Origin: JBJHBP01 sp050485685
GTDB lineage: Bacteria > Pseudomonadota > Gammaproteobacteria > Steroidobacterales > Rariloculaceae
Length of the DNA stretch: 64,000 nt
Direction of reading: 5' to 3'
Assembly: GCA_050485685.1 (NCBI GenBank)
Contig: JBJHBW010000010.1
Span: forward strand, 36,735 to 100,734
Shown: piece after piece, positions 15,863 through 24,324 of the stretch
How positions within the stretch are numbered: the first letter of the stretch is position 1
Layout of the letters: each line of letters starts with the position of its first letter
Notes under the pieces: generated by a model
Told to the model about the DNA's origin: nothing
Database searches by the model: none
Seen by the model: only the letters and a program-made list of their open reading frames with translations
Made by a program: the position numbers and the translations under genes

Positions 15863-17673
15863 GCGAGCAGACACGTGACAACGGCCTGCACCTGCCGGTG
15901 GCCCTGGGTGTCGCGTTGCTGGTGCTGATGTTCTTCCTGCTCTATATGGCCGGCAAAACGGGACAGCGTGAGTTCGATCAGGCACAGTCGCGTCTGGATG
16001 CAGTGCAGATCTACAACCTGCGTCTGGATGCGGCCCTGTTTCCACTTCTGTTCGAAGTTCAGATCACCTACGACGAGCTGACCGATCTTCAGGCTGAACT
16101 GCGTGCCGCGACGCAACGCTATGCGCGTCATGTGCGTAGCGAACAGGGTGACGAGCTGGTCGAGTTGGTCGAGCAGAAGAATGCATTGATCGATGACTTC
16201 AAGACCGAGCAGTCTGTACAACGAAATTCCAGGGCTATCGCCGAACAGATGCTGGTGACGCTGCAGGATCGGTTGCTGTCACCGGGCAGTGATGCGATGC
16301 AGCGGGTGATGGCAGTGGAGAGGGCGTTGCTGGAGTATCTGACGCAGCGCGACGAACCGGCAACGCAGCGACTGGTGCAGGTGCTGCAGGAGGCACGCGA
16401 GGATCTGGTGGAGCTTGCCGGTGTGACGGAGTGGGAGGTGCTGTACGCGCACGGGATGACGCTGGCCACCTCGTCGGCACGCCTGATGGACACCCTGCAG
16501 CAGGTCTGGCTGGTACCGCTGCCACAGGCACTGCGCGACAACACCGAACAGCTGGCTGGAGAGCTGGCACAGGCAGCCAGTGCAGCGACTGGCTATCGCC
16601 GAGCACTTTTCGGAGTTGCGGTGCTGCTGCTGGCCTTCAGCGCATGGAAAGCGGTTGAGGTGCGCCGTTATATGGCCATGCTGCGGGCTACCAATGAGTC
16701 TCTGGAAGCGCGAGTGGAGCGGCGTACGCGAGCGATCGAGCGCGCCAATGCCGCCCTCAGGGATGAGATTACACAGCGACAGGAAGTCGAGTTGCAGCTG
16801 CGTCTTGCACAGAAGCTTGAGGCTATCGGTCAACTTGCGGCAGGCATTGCACACGAGATCAATACGCCTGCCCAGTATGTCAGTGACAATGTCAGTTTCT
16901 TTACATCGGCCTGGCAGGATCTGGATCCATTGCTGGAAGATTACCGCGCGCTGCGTGCTGGAGGGAGCGTTGACTCAGAGAAGGCAGCACTTCTCTGGGA
17001 GCAGGCCGATGTGGATTACCTGCGCGACGAGATGCCGGCGGCGCTGGAGCAGGCTCGGGCCGGATTACGGCAGATTGCCGACATCGTGCTGGCCATCAAG
17101 AGCTTTTCCCATCCCGGTTCCGGCGCGCGGCAGGCACTGGATCTGAACAAGGCCGTCGAGAACGTGGTTCTGGTCGCTCGCAACGAGTGGAAGTATGTGG
17201 CTGAGCTGACGCTGGACCTCGATCCGGGTATGTCACCGGTGATCTGCGATGCATCTTCCGTGAACCAGGCGATTCTGAACCTCATCGTCAATGCCGCGCA
17301 GGCCATAAGCGAAGCTCGCGATCGTGGCGATCACGTGGACAGGAGCGATCACGGCGGGTTCGGTCATATTGTGGTTTCATCGCGCCGGGAAGGCGGCTTC
17401 GCAGTGATTTGTGTGCAGGACGACGGGCCGGGAGTGCCGGAAGAGATTCGTGACAGAGTATTCGACCCATTCTTTACCACCAAGGAAGTGGGTAAGGGCA
17501 CCGGGCAGGGACTGACCATCGCGCACAGGGTGGCAACTGAACACGAAGGCTGGTTGAGACTTGACAGCACAGCAGAGGAGCGCGGTGCCAGATTCTGCCT
17601 GGCCCTGCCGCTGTCATCTGCTGCCGTTGCGGAGGAGGTCGACGATGTCCGTCATGCATCCGCGACTGCATGA
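15859..17673 (+). CDS. Transmembrane sensor histidine kinase (DAHL-like sensor)
   Basis: 604 aa. TM1 (about 12-32), a long helical periplasmic region with DAHL-like spacing (FDQAQSRLDAVQIYNLRLD), TM2 (about 250-268), a coiled coil with ERRTRAIERANAALRDEI, then HisKA with the phospho-His in AAGIAHEINTPAQY (about 332) and a HATPase domain (NLIVNAAQAI, DDGPGVP, GTGQGLTI). The GTG start overlaps the preceding peroxidase stop and its own stop overlaps the next gene (ATGA). It very likely phosphorylates one or both of the two response regulators that follow. The ligand is unknown. Confidence 0.9.
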   Translation: MSEQTRDNGLHLPVALGVALLVLMFFLLYMAGKTGQREFDQAQSRLDAVQIYNLRLDAALFPLLFEVQITYDELTDLQAELRAATQRYARHVRSEQGDELVELVEQKNALIDDFKTEQSVQRNSRAIAEQMLVTLQDRLLSPGSDAMQRVMAVERALLEYLTQRDEPATQRLVQVLQEAREDLVELAGVTEWEVLYAHGMTLATSSARLMDTLQQVWLVPLPQALRDNTEQLAGELAQAASAATGYRRALFGVAVLLLAFSAWKAVEVRRYMAMLRATNESLEARVERRTRAIERANAALRDEITQRQEVELQLRLAQKLEAIGQLAAGIAHEINTPAQYVSDNVSFFTSAWQDLDPLLEDYRALRAGGSVDSEKAALLWEQADVDYLRDEMPAALEQARAGLRQIADIVLAIKSFSHPGSGARQALDLNKAVENVVLVARNEWKYVAELTLDLDPGMSPVICDASSVNQAILNLIVNAAQAISEARDRGDHVDRSDHGGFGHIVVSSRREGGFAVICVQDDGPGVPEEIRDRVFDPFFTTKEVGKGTGQGLTIAHRVATEHEGWLRLDSTAEERGARFCLALPLSSAAVAEEVDDVRHASATA

Positions 17674-18884
17674 ACAGTCGGCTCGCACGCACGCCTGACG
17701 CAATGGTTGCCACTGAAGCCACCCGCGACTATCACTGCGCGTGGACAGTGCTCTTCGTCGATGATGAGCGGCCAGTGCTGGACGGGTTACGCCGCATGCT
17801 GCGGCCTTTGCGTCATCGCTGGAACATGGAGTTCTGCTCCGACGCGCGTGCGGCGGCAAAGCGGGTAGAGCCGGGGGACATCGATGCGCTGGTAACTGAC
17901 ATGCGCATGCCGCGGATGAATGGCGTTGAGCTGCTGCACGCGGTTCGGGCGCACAGTCCTCGGACATTGAGATTCGTACTATCCGGGCATGCCGACCGCG
18001 GTGCCGCGATCAGATCTGTCGGGCTCGCGCATCAGTTTCTGGCCAAACCCTGCGAACCGGCGACGCTGATAACGGCACTGTGTCGCGGCCAGGAAGCGTT
18101 CCGACAGCTCGGGGAACCGGAACTGGCGGTTTCCCTGGCGGGTCTGCCGGCCCTGGCAGGACATCAGGAAGCGGCTCGCGCGATCACGTCCGAAGCCCGA
18201 CACGAATCCGAAGCGCTGGAACGGTTGGCGCTGGCTGTAGAGGCCGACGTGGCGATGACTACGCGAGTCCTGCAACTTGTCAGTTCATCTTTCTTTGGTG
18301 TCGGTCGTACGGTGTCATCGGTGGGTGAAGCGGTGACTGCGCTGGGCAGCGAGGTCATGAGCGTGCTCGCCCGGTCACCTGACGCGTTGGCCGGCGACTT
18401 GCCGTCGGAAAGTGCTCCTGAGGTGTTTGCCCTTGGCCGGCATGCTTTGCGGGTCTCGCGGGTGGCTGCAAGGTTTGCAGTCCTGCTGGGTTGCGACGCG
18501 GCAGCGCAGAGCACTGCCCGACTAGCCGGAATGTTGCACGACACGGGCCGTCTGGCACTGCTCGGGGTGGCACCGGAACTGAAGGCGAATCTTTCGCAGG
18601 GTCACACCGGCCATGTGCAGCTCGGGGCCGGCCTGCTGGCTTTGTGGGGATTGCCTGCTACGATAGTCGATACCGTTGGCTTTCAGAGCGGCCCCTGGAA
18701 TGCGGACGGTAGTGCTCAGGCGTCGGCAGCTGCCGTGCATATTGCCGATGTGCTGGTGCATGAACTCGATGGCGAACCTGTGTGCAGGCCGGGCTTCGAT
18801 GAAAGCGGGCTCTTTGCGAGCGGTTTTCGCGCATCGCGGCAGGAGCTGCTTGATGAGGCTGCAGGGGTTCTGGGCGACGGGTAG
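17670..18884 (+). CDS. Response regulator with HDOD output domain
   Basis: 404 aa. Residues about 27-140 form a receiver (LFVDDE; phospho-acceptor Asp about 76 in ALVTDMRMP; Lys in FLAKP). Residues about 155-400 form an HDOD domain (RLAGMLHDTGRLALL and other helical His/Asp motifs), a non-enzymatic relative of HD-GYP used in signalling. It has no DNA-binding domain. It is coupled by a 4-bp overlap to the upstream kinase and followed 35 bp later by a second receiver protein. The target is unknown; HDOD regulators often modulate other kinases, chemotaxis or c-di-GMP pathways. Confidence 0.88.
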   Translation: MNSRLARTPDAMVATEATRDYHCAWTVLFVDDERPVLDGLRRMLRPLRHRWNMEFCSDARAAAKRVEPGDIDALVTDMRMPRMNGVELLHAVRAHSPRTLRFVLSGHADRGAAIRSVGLAHQFLAKPCEPATLITALCRGQEAFRQLGEPELAVSLAGLPALAGHQEAARAITSEARHESEALERLALAVEADVAMTTRVLQLVSSSFFGVGRTVSSVGEAVTALGSEVMSVLARSPDALAGDLPSESAPEVFALGRHALRVSRVAARFAVLLGCDAAAQSTARLAGMLHDTGRLALLGVAPELKANLSQGHTGHVQLGAGLLALWGLPATIVDTVGFQSGPWNADGSAQASAAAVHIADVLVHELDGEPVCRPGFDESGLFASGFRASRQELLDEAAGVLGDG

Positions 18885-18919
18885 CGTGACTGCGCCCGCC
18901 TGGCCATGGATGGTGGGAG

Positions 18920-19330
18920 ATGAAAGAGCAAGCCGCTGACCAGCGTGCGACCCTGCTGATCGTGGATGACGAACCGCAGGTTTGCGACACGTTGCGGCGC
19001 GTGCTGCGCCGTGACGGATTCCATGTGCTGACAGCGAACAGTGCGGCTGACGCGCTCGCAACCCTTGAGAACAATGCGGTGGACGTGATCATCAGTGATC
19101 AGCGTATGCCGCGCGAATCGGGCGTGTCGCTGTTGGGCAAGGTGCGTGAACGATGGCCCGGGGTAATCCGGTTTCTGCTCAGTGGTGCCGCAGACGCTGA
19201 GGAGGTGGACCGCGCAGTGGCGGAAGGCACCGTGCAACTGTTTCTTTCCAAGCCCGTGCCAGGCAGCGAACTGCGCCGCCATCTGGTCGCGGCGCTGGGA
19301 TCACGGAGCGCAACCGATCCGTCTCGCTGA
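18920..19330 (+). CDS. Single-domain response regulator
   Basis: 136-aa receiver-only protein: LLIVDDEP acidic pocket, phospho-acceptor Asp in VIISDQRMP, conserved Thr/Ser region FLLSGAAD and Lys in FLSKPVPG. There is no output domain. It is third in the peroxidase-kinase-HDOD operon and could be a phosphate sink, a phosphorelay intermediate, or a regulator acting by protein-protein contact. The QRMP form resembles the Rpf/RssB-like receiver group. Confidence 0.9.
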   Translation: MKEQAADQRATLLIVDDEPQVCDTLRRVLRRDGFHVLTANSAADALATLENNAVDVIISDQRMPRESGVSLLGKVRERWPGVIRFLLSGAADAEEVDRAVAEGTVQLFLSKPVPGSELRRHLVAALGSRSATDPSR

Positions 19331-19375
19331 ACCTGCCTCTTGTGTTCGCTGTGCAAGGCGCCAATATAGCCTGCA

Positions 19376-20938
19376 ATGAACAGCCAGACATTCCCCGACG
19401 ACATCCCGTTGCTGCTGGCAGTGCTGCCGAGACCGATGAAACGCCTGCTCGAGCATCAGGACCACAGCGTTCTGCTCGAGATCGTGATGGATCTCGGTCG
19501 TATTCCCGAAGCGCGAAGCATGCAAGGAGTGATGACGCTTGGGGAGCAACCTGTGACCCGTGCGGATCTCGACCATGTGGTACACGCGGTGGGGGAGTTC
19601 GGAGACGATAACCGGGCCGGAATAGAAAACACGCTGCATCGCATCTCCGCAATTCGCAACCGCAGGGGCGAGGTCACTGGCCTGACCCTGCGTGTGGGCA
19701 GGGCGATTTCAGGCACCATAGATGCAATACGCGATCTGATCGAGAGCGGACGCAGCCTGCTGCTGCTCGGACGCCCGGGCGTGGGCAAGACCACCCGTCT
19801 CAGGGAGACTGCGCGCCTGCTGGCAGATGAACTCGGCAAGCGGGTCATCGTGATCGATACGTCGAATGAGATCGGCGGCGACGGCGATATACCGCATCCC
19901 GCGATCGGTCGTGCCAGACGCATGCAGGTGCGCCGTACCAGCCATCAGCACGCCGTGATGATCGAGGCGGTGGAAAATCACATGCCTGAAGTCATCGTGG
20001 TGGACGAGATTGGCACAGAGGCGGAAACGCTGGCGGCCCGCACTATCGCCGAACGCGGTGTGCAGCTGATAGGTACTGCGCATGGGGTAACGCTGGAGAA
20101 TCTTGTCTTGAATCCCACGCTTTCCGATCTGGTCGGTGGTGTACAGACCGTGGTGCTCGGCGACGATGAAGCACGCATGCGCGGCACGCAGAAGACGGTC
20201 ACGGAACGCAGGACTTCGCCGACCTTCGATGCAGTGGTCGAGATTGTCGACTATGACCGGCTGGTTGTTCACCAGGACACAGCCGCGGCAGTGGACAGGA
20301 TTCTGCGTGGTCGGCCGGCCGCGGGTCTCGAACACGCCTCCCGCGGTGAGCAGACGACATTGCCCCCGGGGCCGCAGGTCATGCAGGTTTCGCGTACTGC
20401 CGTCGCCGATTATGACCACAGCTTTCCCGATGCGCGGGTGGCTGCTGATCAACCGCCAGCGCGTCTTTATCCATACGGCGTCAGCCGTGATCAACTGGAG
20501 CGCGTGATACGCGAGTTGCGGCTGGATGTGCGCACCGTGATGCGGCCGGAGCGGGCGGATGCGGTCATTGCCTTGCGCAGCCGTGCGGAGGATGGACGGC
20601 TCAGACGGGTTCTGGCCGAGACCGGGCTGCCACTTCATCTGGTGCGAAAGAATACCGCCGCGCAGCTGCGGCGCGTGCTCCAGGATATTTTCGCGATCCT
20701 GCCGGGCAGTACTCGTAATGATGTCGAAGCGGCGCTGCATGAAGCGCGCAGCGGCGTTGCCAGGGCCCGCAACGAGGGCATAGAAGTAGCGCTGTCCCCA
20801 CGGTCGGCGCGTCTGCGAAGGCTGCAGCATCGCGTTGTCATTCGCGAACACATGGTCGCCGAAAGTCGCGGACGTGAGCCGGGCAGACACCTGGTCATCT
20901 ATCCCGGCGATGAAGAGTTCTCCGGCCAGGGCGCCTGA
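19376..20938 (+). CDS. Ycf45/SpoIIIAA-like AAA ATPase with R3H domain
   Basis: 520 aa. An N-terminal domain is followed by a RecA/secretion-ATPase-like core with Walker A GRPGVGKTT (about 132-140) and Walker B EVIVVDEIGTEAE (about 205), then a region with YPYGVSRDQLERVI and a C-terminal R3H-like nucleic-acid-binding end (REHMVAESRGREPGRHLVIY). This matches the Ycf45-type single-stranded nucleic-acid-binding ATPases best known from cyanobacteria and plastids and related to SpoIIIAA. The role is unknown. It overlaps the next gene by up to 29 bp. I would not assign it to sporulation, since no other sporulation gene is present. Confidence 0.85.
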   Translation: MNSQTFPDDIPLLLAVLPRPMKRLLEHQDHSVLLEIVMDLGRIPEARSMQGVMTLGEQPVTRADLDHVVHAVGEFGDDNRAGIENTLHRISAIRNRRGEVTGLTLRVGRAISGTIDAIRDLIESGRSLLLLGRPGVGKTTRLRETARLLADELGKRVIVIDTSNEIGGDGDIPHPAIGRARRMQVRRTSHQHAVMIEAVENHMPEVIVVDEIGTEAETLAARTIAERGVQLIGTAHGVTLENLVLNPTLSDLVGGVQTVVLGDDEARMRGTQKTVTERRTSPTFDAVVEIVDYDRLVVHQDTAAAVDRILRGRPAAGLEHASRGEQTTLPPGPQVMQVSRTAVADYDHSFPDARVAADQPPARLYPYGVSRDQLERVIRELRLDVRTVMRPERADAVIALRSRAEDGRLRRVLAETGLPLHLVRKNTAAQLRRVLQDIFAILPGSTRNDVEAALHEARSGVARARNEGIEVALSPRSARLRRLQHRVVIREHMVAESRGREPGRHLVIYPGDEEFSGQGA

Positions 20939-21965
20939 GCCGGGCGCCTGCCTTAACCCTGTGCTTCCGGAACTCGACATCGCGCCTTTCCTTCGGGCGC
21001 CCGGCAGTCCCGAGGCCATGCACTTCGTGACCGCGTTGCGCGAAGCCTGTCATGGTCCCGGGTTCTGCTATCTGCGCGGACACGGCGTCGCCGGGCAGCT
21101 GGAACGGGACCTTTTTTCCGTGGCGGCAGAGTTTTTCGCGTTGCCCCAGGCCGACCGTGAAGCACTGGCGATAGATCGGTCTCCACATTTTCGTGGCTAT
21201 ACACGGCTCGGTGATGAACTGACTCGCGGCACGCCGGATTGGCGCGAGCAGCTGGATCTGGGTGCGGAGGAGCCCGCGCTGGCCGTCGCACCCGGTGATC
21301 CGCCGTGGAGACGTCTGCGCGGGCCGAACCAGTGGCCACACGGACTCCCGTCCCTGAAGCCGGCGGCACTGGCATGGATGACTGCGATGCAGGGCCTGGG
21401 CTCCGCGGTATTGCGGGCATTGGCAGTGGGTCTGGAACTTGCGCCCGACTATTTCCAGCGCTATTACACACCGCGCGGCGATCCGCATCTGAAAATCATG
21501 CGTTATCCGCCGCAACCGAGCGCGGACCGCAGCGATCAGGGTGTAGGCTGGCATCACGATTCCGGCTTGTTGTCGTTCGTGCTGCAGGATGACGCGGGTG
21601 GTCTGGAAGTGCGTGCGGCCGATGATGTCATCGCCGCATTACCGAGGCCCGGGACCTATGTCATGAACCTCGGTGAAATGCTGCAGGTAGCTACCGCCGG
21701 CTATCTGCGCGCAACGCCACACCGGGTCAGAAGCCCGTCCGCGGCAAAGGCGCGTCTTTCGGTCGCGTGGTTTCACCATCCGCGACTGGAAAGCGTGTTT
21801 GAACCGATCACGCTGCCGCACTCACTGCGCGCACAGGCGCGCGGGAGCGACAACGCCGATCCTGATGATCCGGTGTTTCGGCGGTTCGGAGAGAATTACC
21901 TGAAGATCCGGTTGCGGTCGCATCCGGATGTGGCAAGACGCCACTATGCTGACTTGATCGGCTGA
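20910..21965 (+). CDS. 2-oxoglutarate/Fe(II) oxygenase, isopenicillin N synthase-like
   Basis: About 351 aa from ATG 20910, overlapping the ATPase gene; GTG 20961 is an alternative. An N-terminal DIOX_N-like region (ELDIAPFL, GFCYLRGHGV) precedes the double-stranded beta-helix core. Iron ligands are HxD in GVGWHHDSGLLSF and the distal His in ATPHRVRSP, with RLSVAWF providing the 2OG-binding Arg-x-Ser. Related bacterial proteins hydroxylate small molecules or produce ethylene; the substrate here cannot be told from sequence. Overlap with the ATPase gene suggests one transcript, though no functional link is known. Confidence 0.88.
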   Translation: MKSSPARAPEPGACLNPVLPELDIAPFLRAPGSPEAMHFVTALREACHGPGFCYLRGHGVAGQLERDLFSVAAEFFALPQADREALAIDRSPHFRGYTRLGDELTRGTPDWREQLDLGAEEPALAVAPGDPPWRRLRGPNQWPHGLPSLKPAALAWMTAMQGLGSAVLRALAVGLELAPDYFQRYYTPRGDPHLKIMRYPPQPSADRSDQGVGWHHDSGLLSFVLQDDAGGLEVRAADDVIAALPRPGTYVMNLGEMLQVATAGYLRATPHRVRSPSAAKARLSVAWFHHPRLESVFEPITLPHSLRAQARGSDNADPDDPVFRRFGENYLKIRLRSHPDVARRHYADLIG

Positions 21966-22039
21966 AAACGTCTGGCGACGTCTTGAATCGATGCCTTGTG
22001 CCTGCACTGACTGTCGACGTGACAGGGCAGGGAGAGGTC

Positions 22040-22073
22040 AGGTCGACCGGCGGCCATAGCTGCCGGTCGACCT
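22040..22073. terminator. 12-bp hairpin between convergent genes
   Basis: Perfect inverted repeat (AGGTCGACCGGC / GCCGGTCGACCT) with a 10-base loop, between the oxygenase stop and the cold-shock gene stop. It can serve both converging transcripts. No T-run of note follows on either strand. Confidence 0.55.
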
Positions 22074-22088
22074 TCCGAAAAACCGCGA

Positions 22089-22292
22089 TCAGGCGGCCTT
22101 AAGGTTTCCGGCTGCGGGGCGACCGCGTTCGGTAAGCACCTCGAACTCTACACGCTGACCTTCGTTCAGCGTGCCGAGACCGGCGCGTTCCACGGCGCTG
22201 ATGTGCACGAATACGTCGTTTCCGCCGTCTTCAGGTGCAATGAAGCCGAAGCCCTTGGTGGTATTGAAAAATTTTACAGTTCCTGTAGCCAT
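22089..22292 (-). CDS. Cold shock protein (CspA family)
   Basis: 67-aa single cold-shock domain. RNA-binding motifs KGFGFI (RNP1) and VFVHI (RNP2) are intact, within an N-terminus ATGTVKFFN typical of the family. The ATG at 22292 is preceded by GGAGGG nine bases upstream. About 190 bp separate it from the upstream gene, room for the long structured leader that often gives temperature control, though I could not identify a specific leader structure. It acts as an RNA chaperone in the cytoplasm. Confidence 0.96.
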   Translation of the reverse strand: MATGTVKFFNTTKGFGFIAPEDGGNDVFVHISAVERAGLGTLNEGQRVEFEVLTERGRPAAGNLKAA

Positions 22293-22484
22293 GTCTGGCC
22301 CTCCGGATAGATATTTATCGCGCACAATCGGACGCGAAGGACGAACAACCTTATCGTATGGATGTCTTGAGTCGCGCGTCCGGAGCCGGACGGGTAGCTA
22401 AGAGGCAGGCCAAAACGTAGATCGCGGGGGCATCCTGCGCCTATTCATCCTGAAATGCAAGTGCGCAGGGTCCTGCGAAGCGGT

Positions 22485-22724
22485 TCAGGGGTTGTCAGGG
22501 TCGGCAGGTCCGGCGAATACCCAGATGCCGTGGTCACAGCGAAGCAACGCGGTTCCGCTCTTGACGATGGCGCCGTCTTCAAATGTCGCGGCGTTGAAAT
22601 AGCACACCGGACCGTCGTCGACCATCTCCCTGAGGGTATCCACGTCCTCGTCATCGTCGCGCAGAATCGGGGAGTTGCGCAGTTCCGGATCCTGGGCGCC
22701 GACTTCGGTTGGTTTGGAACTCAT
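22485..22724 (-). CDS. DUF1496-like small protein
   Basis: 79 aa. The C-terminal half, PVCYFNAATFEDGAIVKSGT then LLRCDHGIWVF, has the spacing Cys-Tyr-x-Asn ... Gly-x-x-Val ... Leu-x-Cys ... Gly-x-Trp that I associate with DUF1496. The N-terminus is acidic and polar with no signal peptide. Two Cys could pair or bind metal. It starts five bases after the PEBP-family gene stop, so the two are cotranscribed. Function unknown. Confidence 0.65.
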   Translation of the reverse strand: MSSKPTEVGAQDPELRNSPILRDDDEDVDTLREMVDDGPVCYFNAATFEDGAIVKSGTALLRCDHGIWVFAGPADPDNP

Positions 22725-22729
22725 GCTGG

Positions 22730-23287
22730 TTACTCCTCGCCGCGGAATCTGCCGACATAGGCAGCCTTGGCCACGACCTTGCCGCGCATGGCCTCCAGAA
22801 GTTCCGCCCTGCCCGCCGTTTCAGGAAGGTCCAGGTTTTCCGACAGCGCGTAAAGTTCGAACACATATTTGTGATAGCGCGGGCCTGCCGGTGCACCGGG
22901 ACCGAAGTAACTGTTCTGACCCGCGATGTTGCGGCCCTGCACGGCACCATCAGGGAGACCGCCTTCCGGAATGCCGCCTGCCGAAGCCGGGATGTTCCAG
23001 ACTAGCCAGTGCAGCACGTCATCGGGATTACCGCCGATAGCGACTTCTATGTCATGGAAAATGATGGCGTAACTGACCGCGTCTTCCGGGGCGTTGAGAA
23101 AACGGAAGCCCGGCTGTACGTTACCGCCGCGGGCCGTGTAGCGGGCCGGAACGATTCCTCCATCCTCGAAGGCATCCGTCTCCATATACAGTTGTGGCAG
23201 CTGGAACTGCTGTGCCAGAAGCTGCGGCGCCGCCAGCATCGCAGTCATCGCAATGATTGCACCGGTGTACAGAATCCTGTTGATCAT
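22730..23287 (-). CDS. YbhB/YbcL (PEBP) family secreted protein
   Basis: 185 aa with a signal peptide ending AAPQLLAQQ. The mature part has the phosphatidylethanolamine-binding-protein fold signatures: GGNVQPGFRFLNAPEDAVSY, the ligand-pocket segment LHWLVWNIPA and GPRYHKYVFELYAL. Family members are called Raf-kinase-inhibitor-like proteins, but the bacterial role is not established; ligand binding in the periplasm is likely. It is followed at once by the DUF1496-like gene. Confidence 0.9.
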   Translation of the reverse strand: MINRILYTGAIIAMTAMLAAPQLLAQQFQLPQLYMETDAFEDGGIVPARYTARGGNVQPGFRFLNAPEDAVSYAIIFHDIEVAIGGNPDDVLHWLVWNIPASAGGIPEGGLPDGAVQGRNIAGQNSYFGPGAPAGPRYHKYVFELYALSENLDLPETAGRAELLEAMRGKVVAKAAYVGRFRGEE

Positions 23288-23355
23288 GCTGATGTTTCCC
23301 TGAGGGTTGTCGTCGACTGTGGCATGAGTATAACGCCATGCAGGCGTTCAGAGGT

Positions 23356-24324
23356 TCAGGCAGACAGCGGCCTGCTCCAGTGGCTTTCTGCAAGCTCCAT
23401 CGCGAGTGTGGCTCTGGCTCGTGCGTCACGTTGCTCGGGTGCGTCAAGTGTGTCCACGAAGGCAAGCCTGTGGCGCAGCCCGGCCTTGTTGGCGATCTGA
23501 ATGGACAGGCCGGGACGCGCATTGAGTTCCAGCACCTGCGGCCCGTGAACAGCATCCAGAACGATATCCACACCCAGATAACCCAGCGGCACCGGATCGA
23601 AGCAGCGTGCCGCCAGCGTCACCAGTTCAGGCCACTCGGGTACAGCAAAGCCGGTGATGTCGGCGCCAGTGTCCGGATGCTTGGTGACGACCCTGTCGTT
23701 CATTACCGCCTGCAGCGTGTGTCCCGATGCCATATCAATGCCGGCACCGATGGCACCGTGATGAAGATTGGCTCGCCCGCCTGAGCGTCGTGTGGGCAGT
23801 CGTGTCATGCCCATGACCGGAATGCCGCGATAGACGACGATGCGCACGTCCGGAACGCCTTCCGGGGCGATGGCACGCATACGGGAGTCGGTGCGGACCA
23901 GCGCTTCCAGCAGGGCCGCGTCCGGATGTCCGCCCAGGGAATACATGCCGTTAAGAATCCCGGAAACGTGAAACTGCAGATCTTCCAGCGAGTACATGGA
24001 CCCGGAAGGAGAAACCCACCAGTCGTCACGTCGACTGCCGATCACGACAATGCCGTCACCGCGACTGCCGGCAGCAGGTTTGATCACGAATTCGCCCAGC
24101 GGCTGCAATCGTGACGCCAGGTGACCGGCTTCGTACTGAGTCCGGATCGTGCCGAGCATGTCCGGGGCATTGATGCCGTACTCGCGCAGCGCAGTCTTGG
24201 TCCTGATCTTGTCGTCGACCAGCGGATAGTACCGTCGCTGGTTGTGCGTCATGATGTAGCGGCTGTTGCGCGCGTTCATGCTCAGCACGCCGGCATCGCG
24301 CAGCGCGCGAATCCTGCGCAGCAT
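23356..24324 (-). CDS. ATP-grasp ligase, alpha-L-glutamate-ligase related
   Basis: 322-aa ATP-grasp enzyme of the sugar-transfer-associated/RimK-related group. ATP-binding segment FVIKPAAGSRGDGIVVI, then YRGIPVMGMTRLPT and the metal-binding end YLGVDIVLD...VLELNARPGLSIQIAN. Such enzymes join an amino acid or other amine to a carboxylate through an acyl-phosphate. It begins directly after the stop of the transglutaminase-7TM gene (no intervening base). The set with that gene and the retropepsin is a conserved but poorly understood peptide-ligation/cleavage system described for amidoligases. Substrate unknown. Confidence 0.88.
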   Translation of the reverse strand: MLRRIRALRDAGVLSMNARNSRYIMTHNQRRYYPLVDDKIRTKTALREYGINAPDMLGTIRTQYEAGHLASRLQPLGEFVIKPAAGSRGDGIVVIGSRRDDWWVSPSGSMYSLEDLQFHVSGILNGMYSLGGHPDAALLEALVRTDSRMRAIAPEGVPDVRIVVYRGIPVMGMTRLPTRRSGGRANLHHGAIGAGIDMASGHTLQAVMNDRVVTKHPDTGADITGFAVPEWPELVTLAARCFDPVPLGYLGVDIVLDAVHGPQVLELNARPGLSIQIANKAGLRHRLAFVDTLDAPEQRDARARATLAMELAESHWSRPLSA

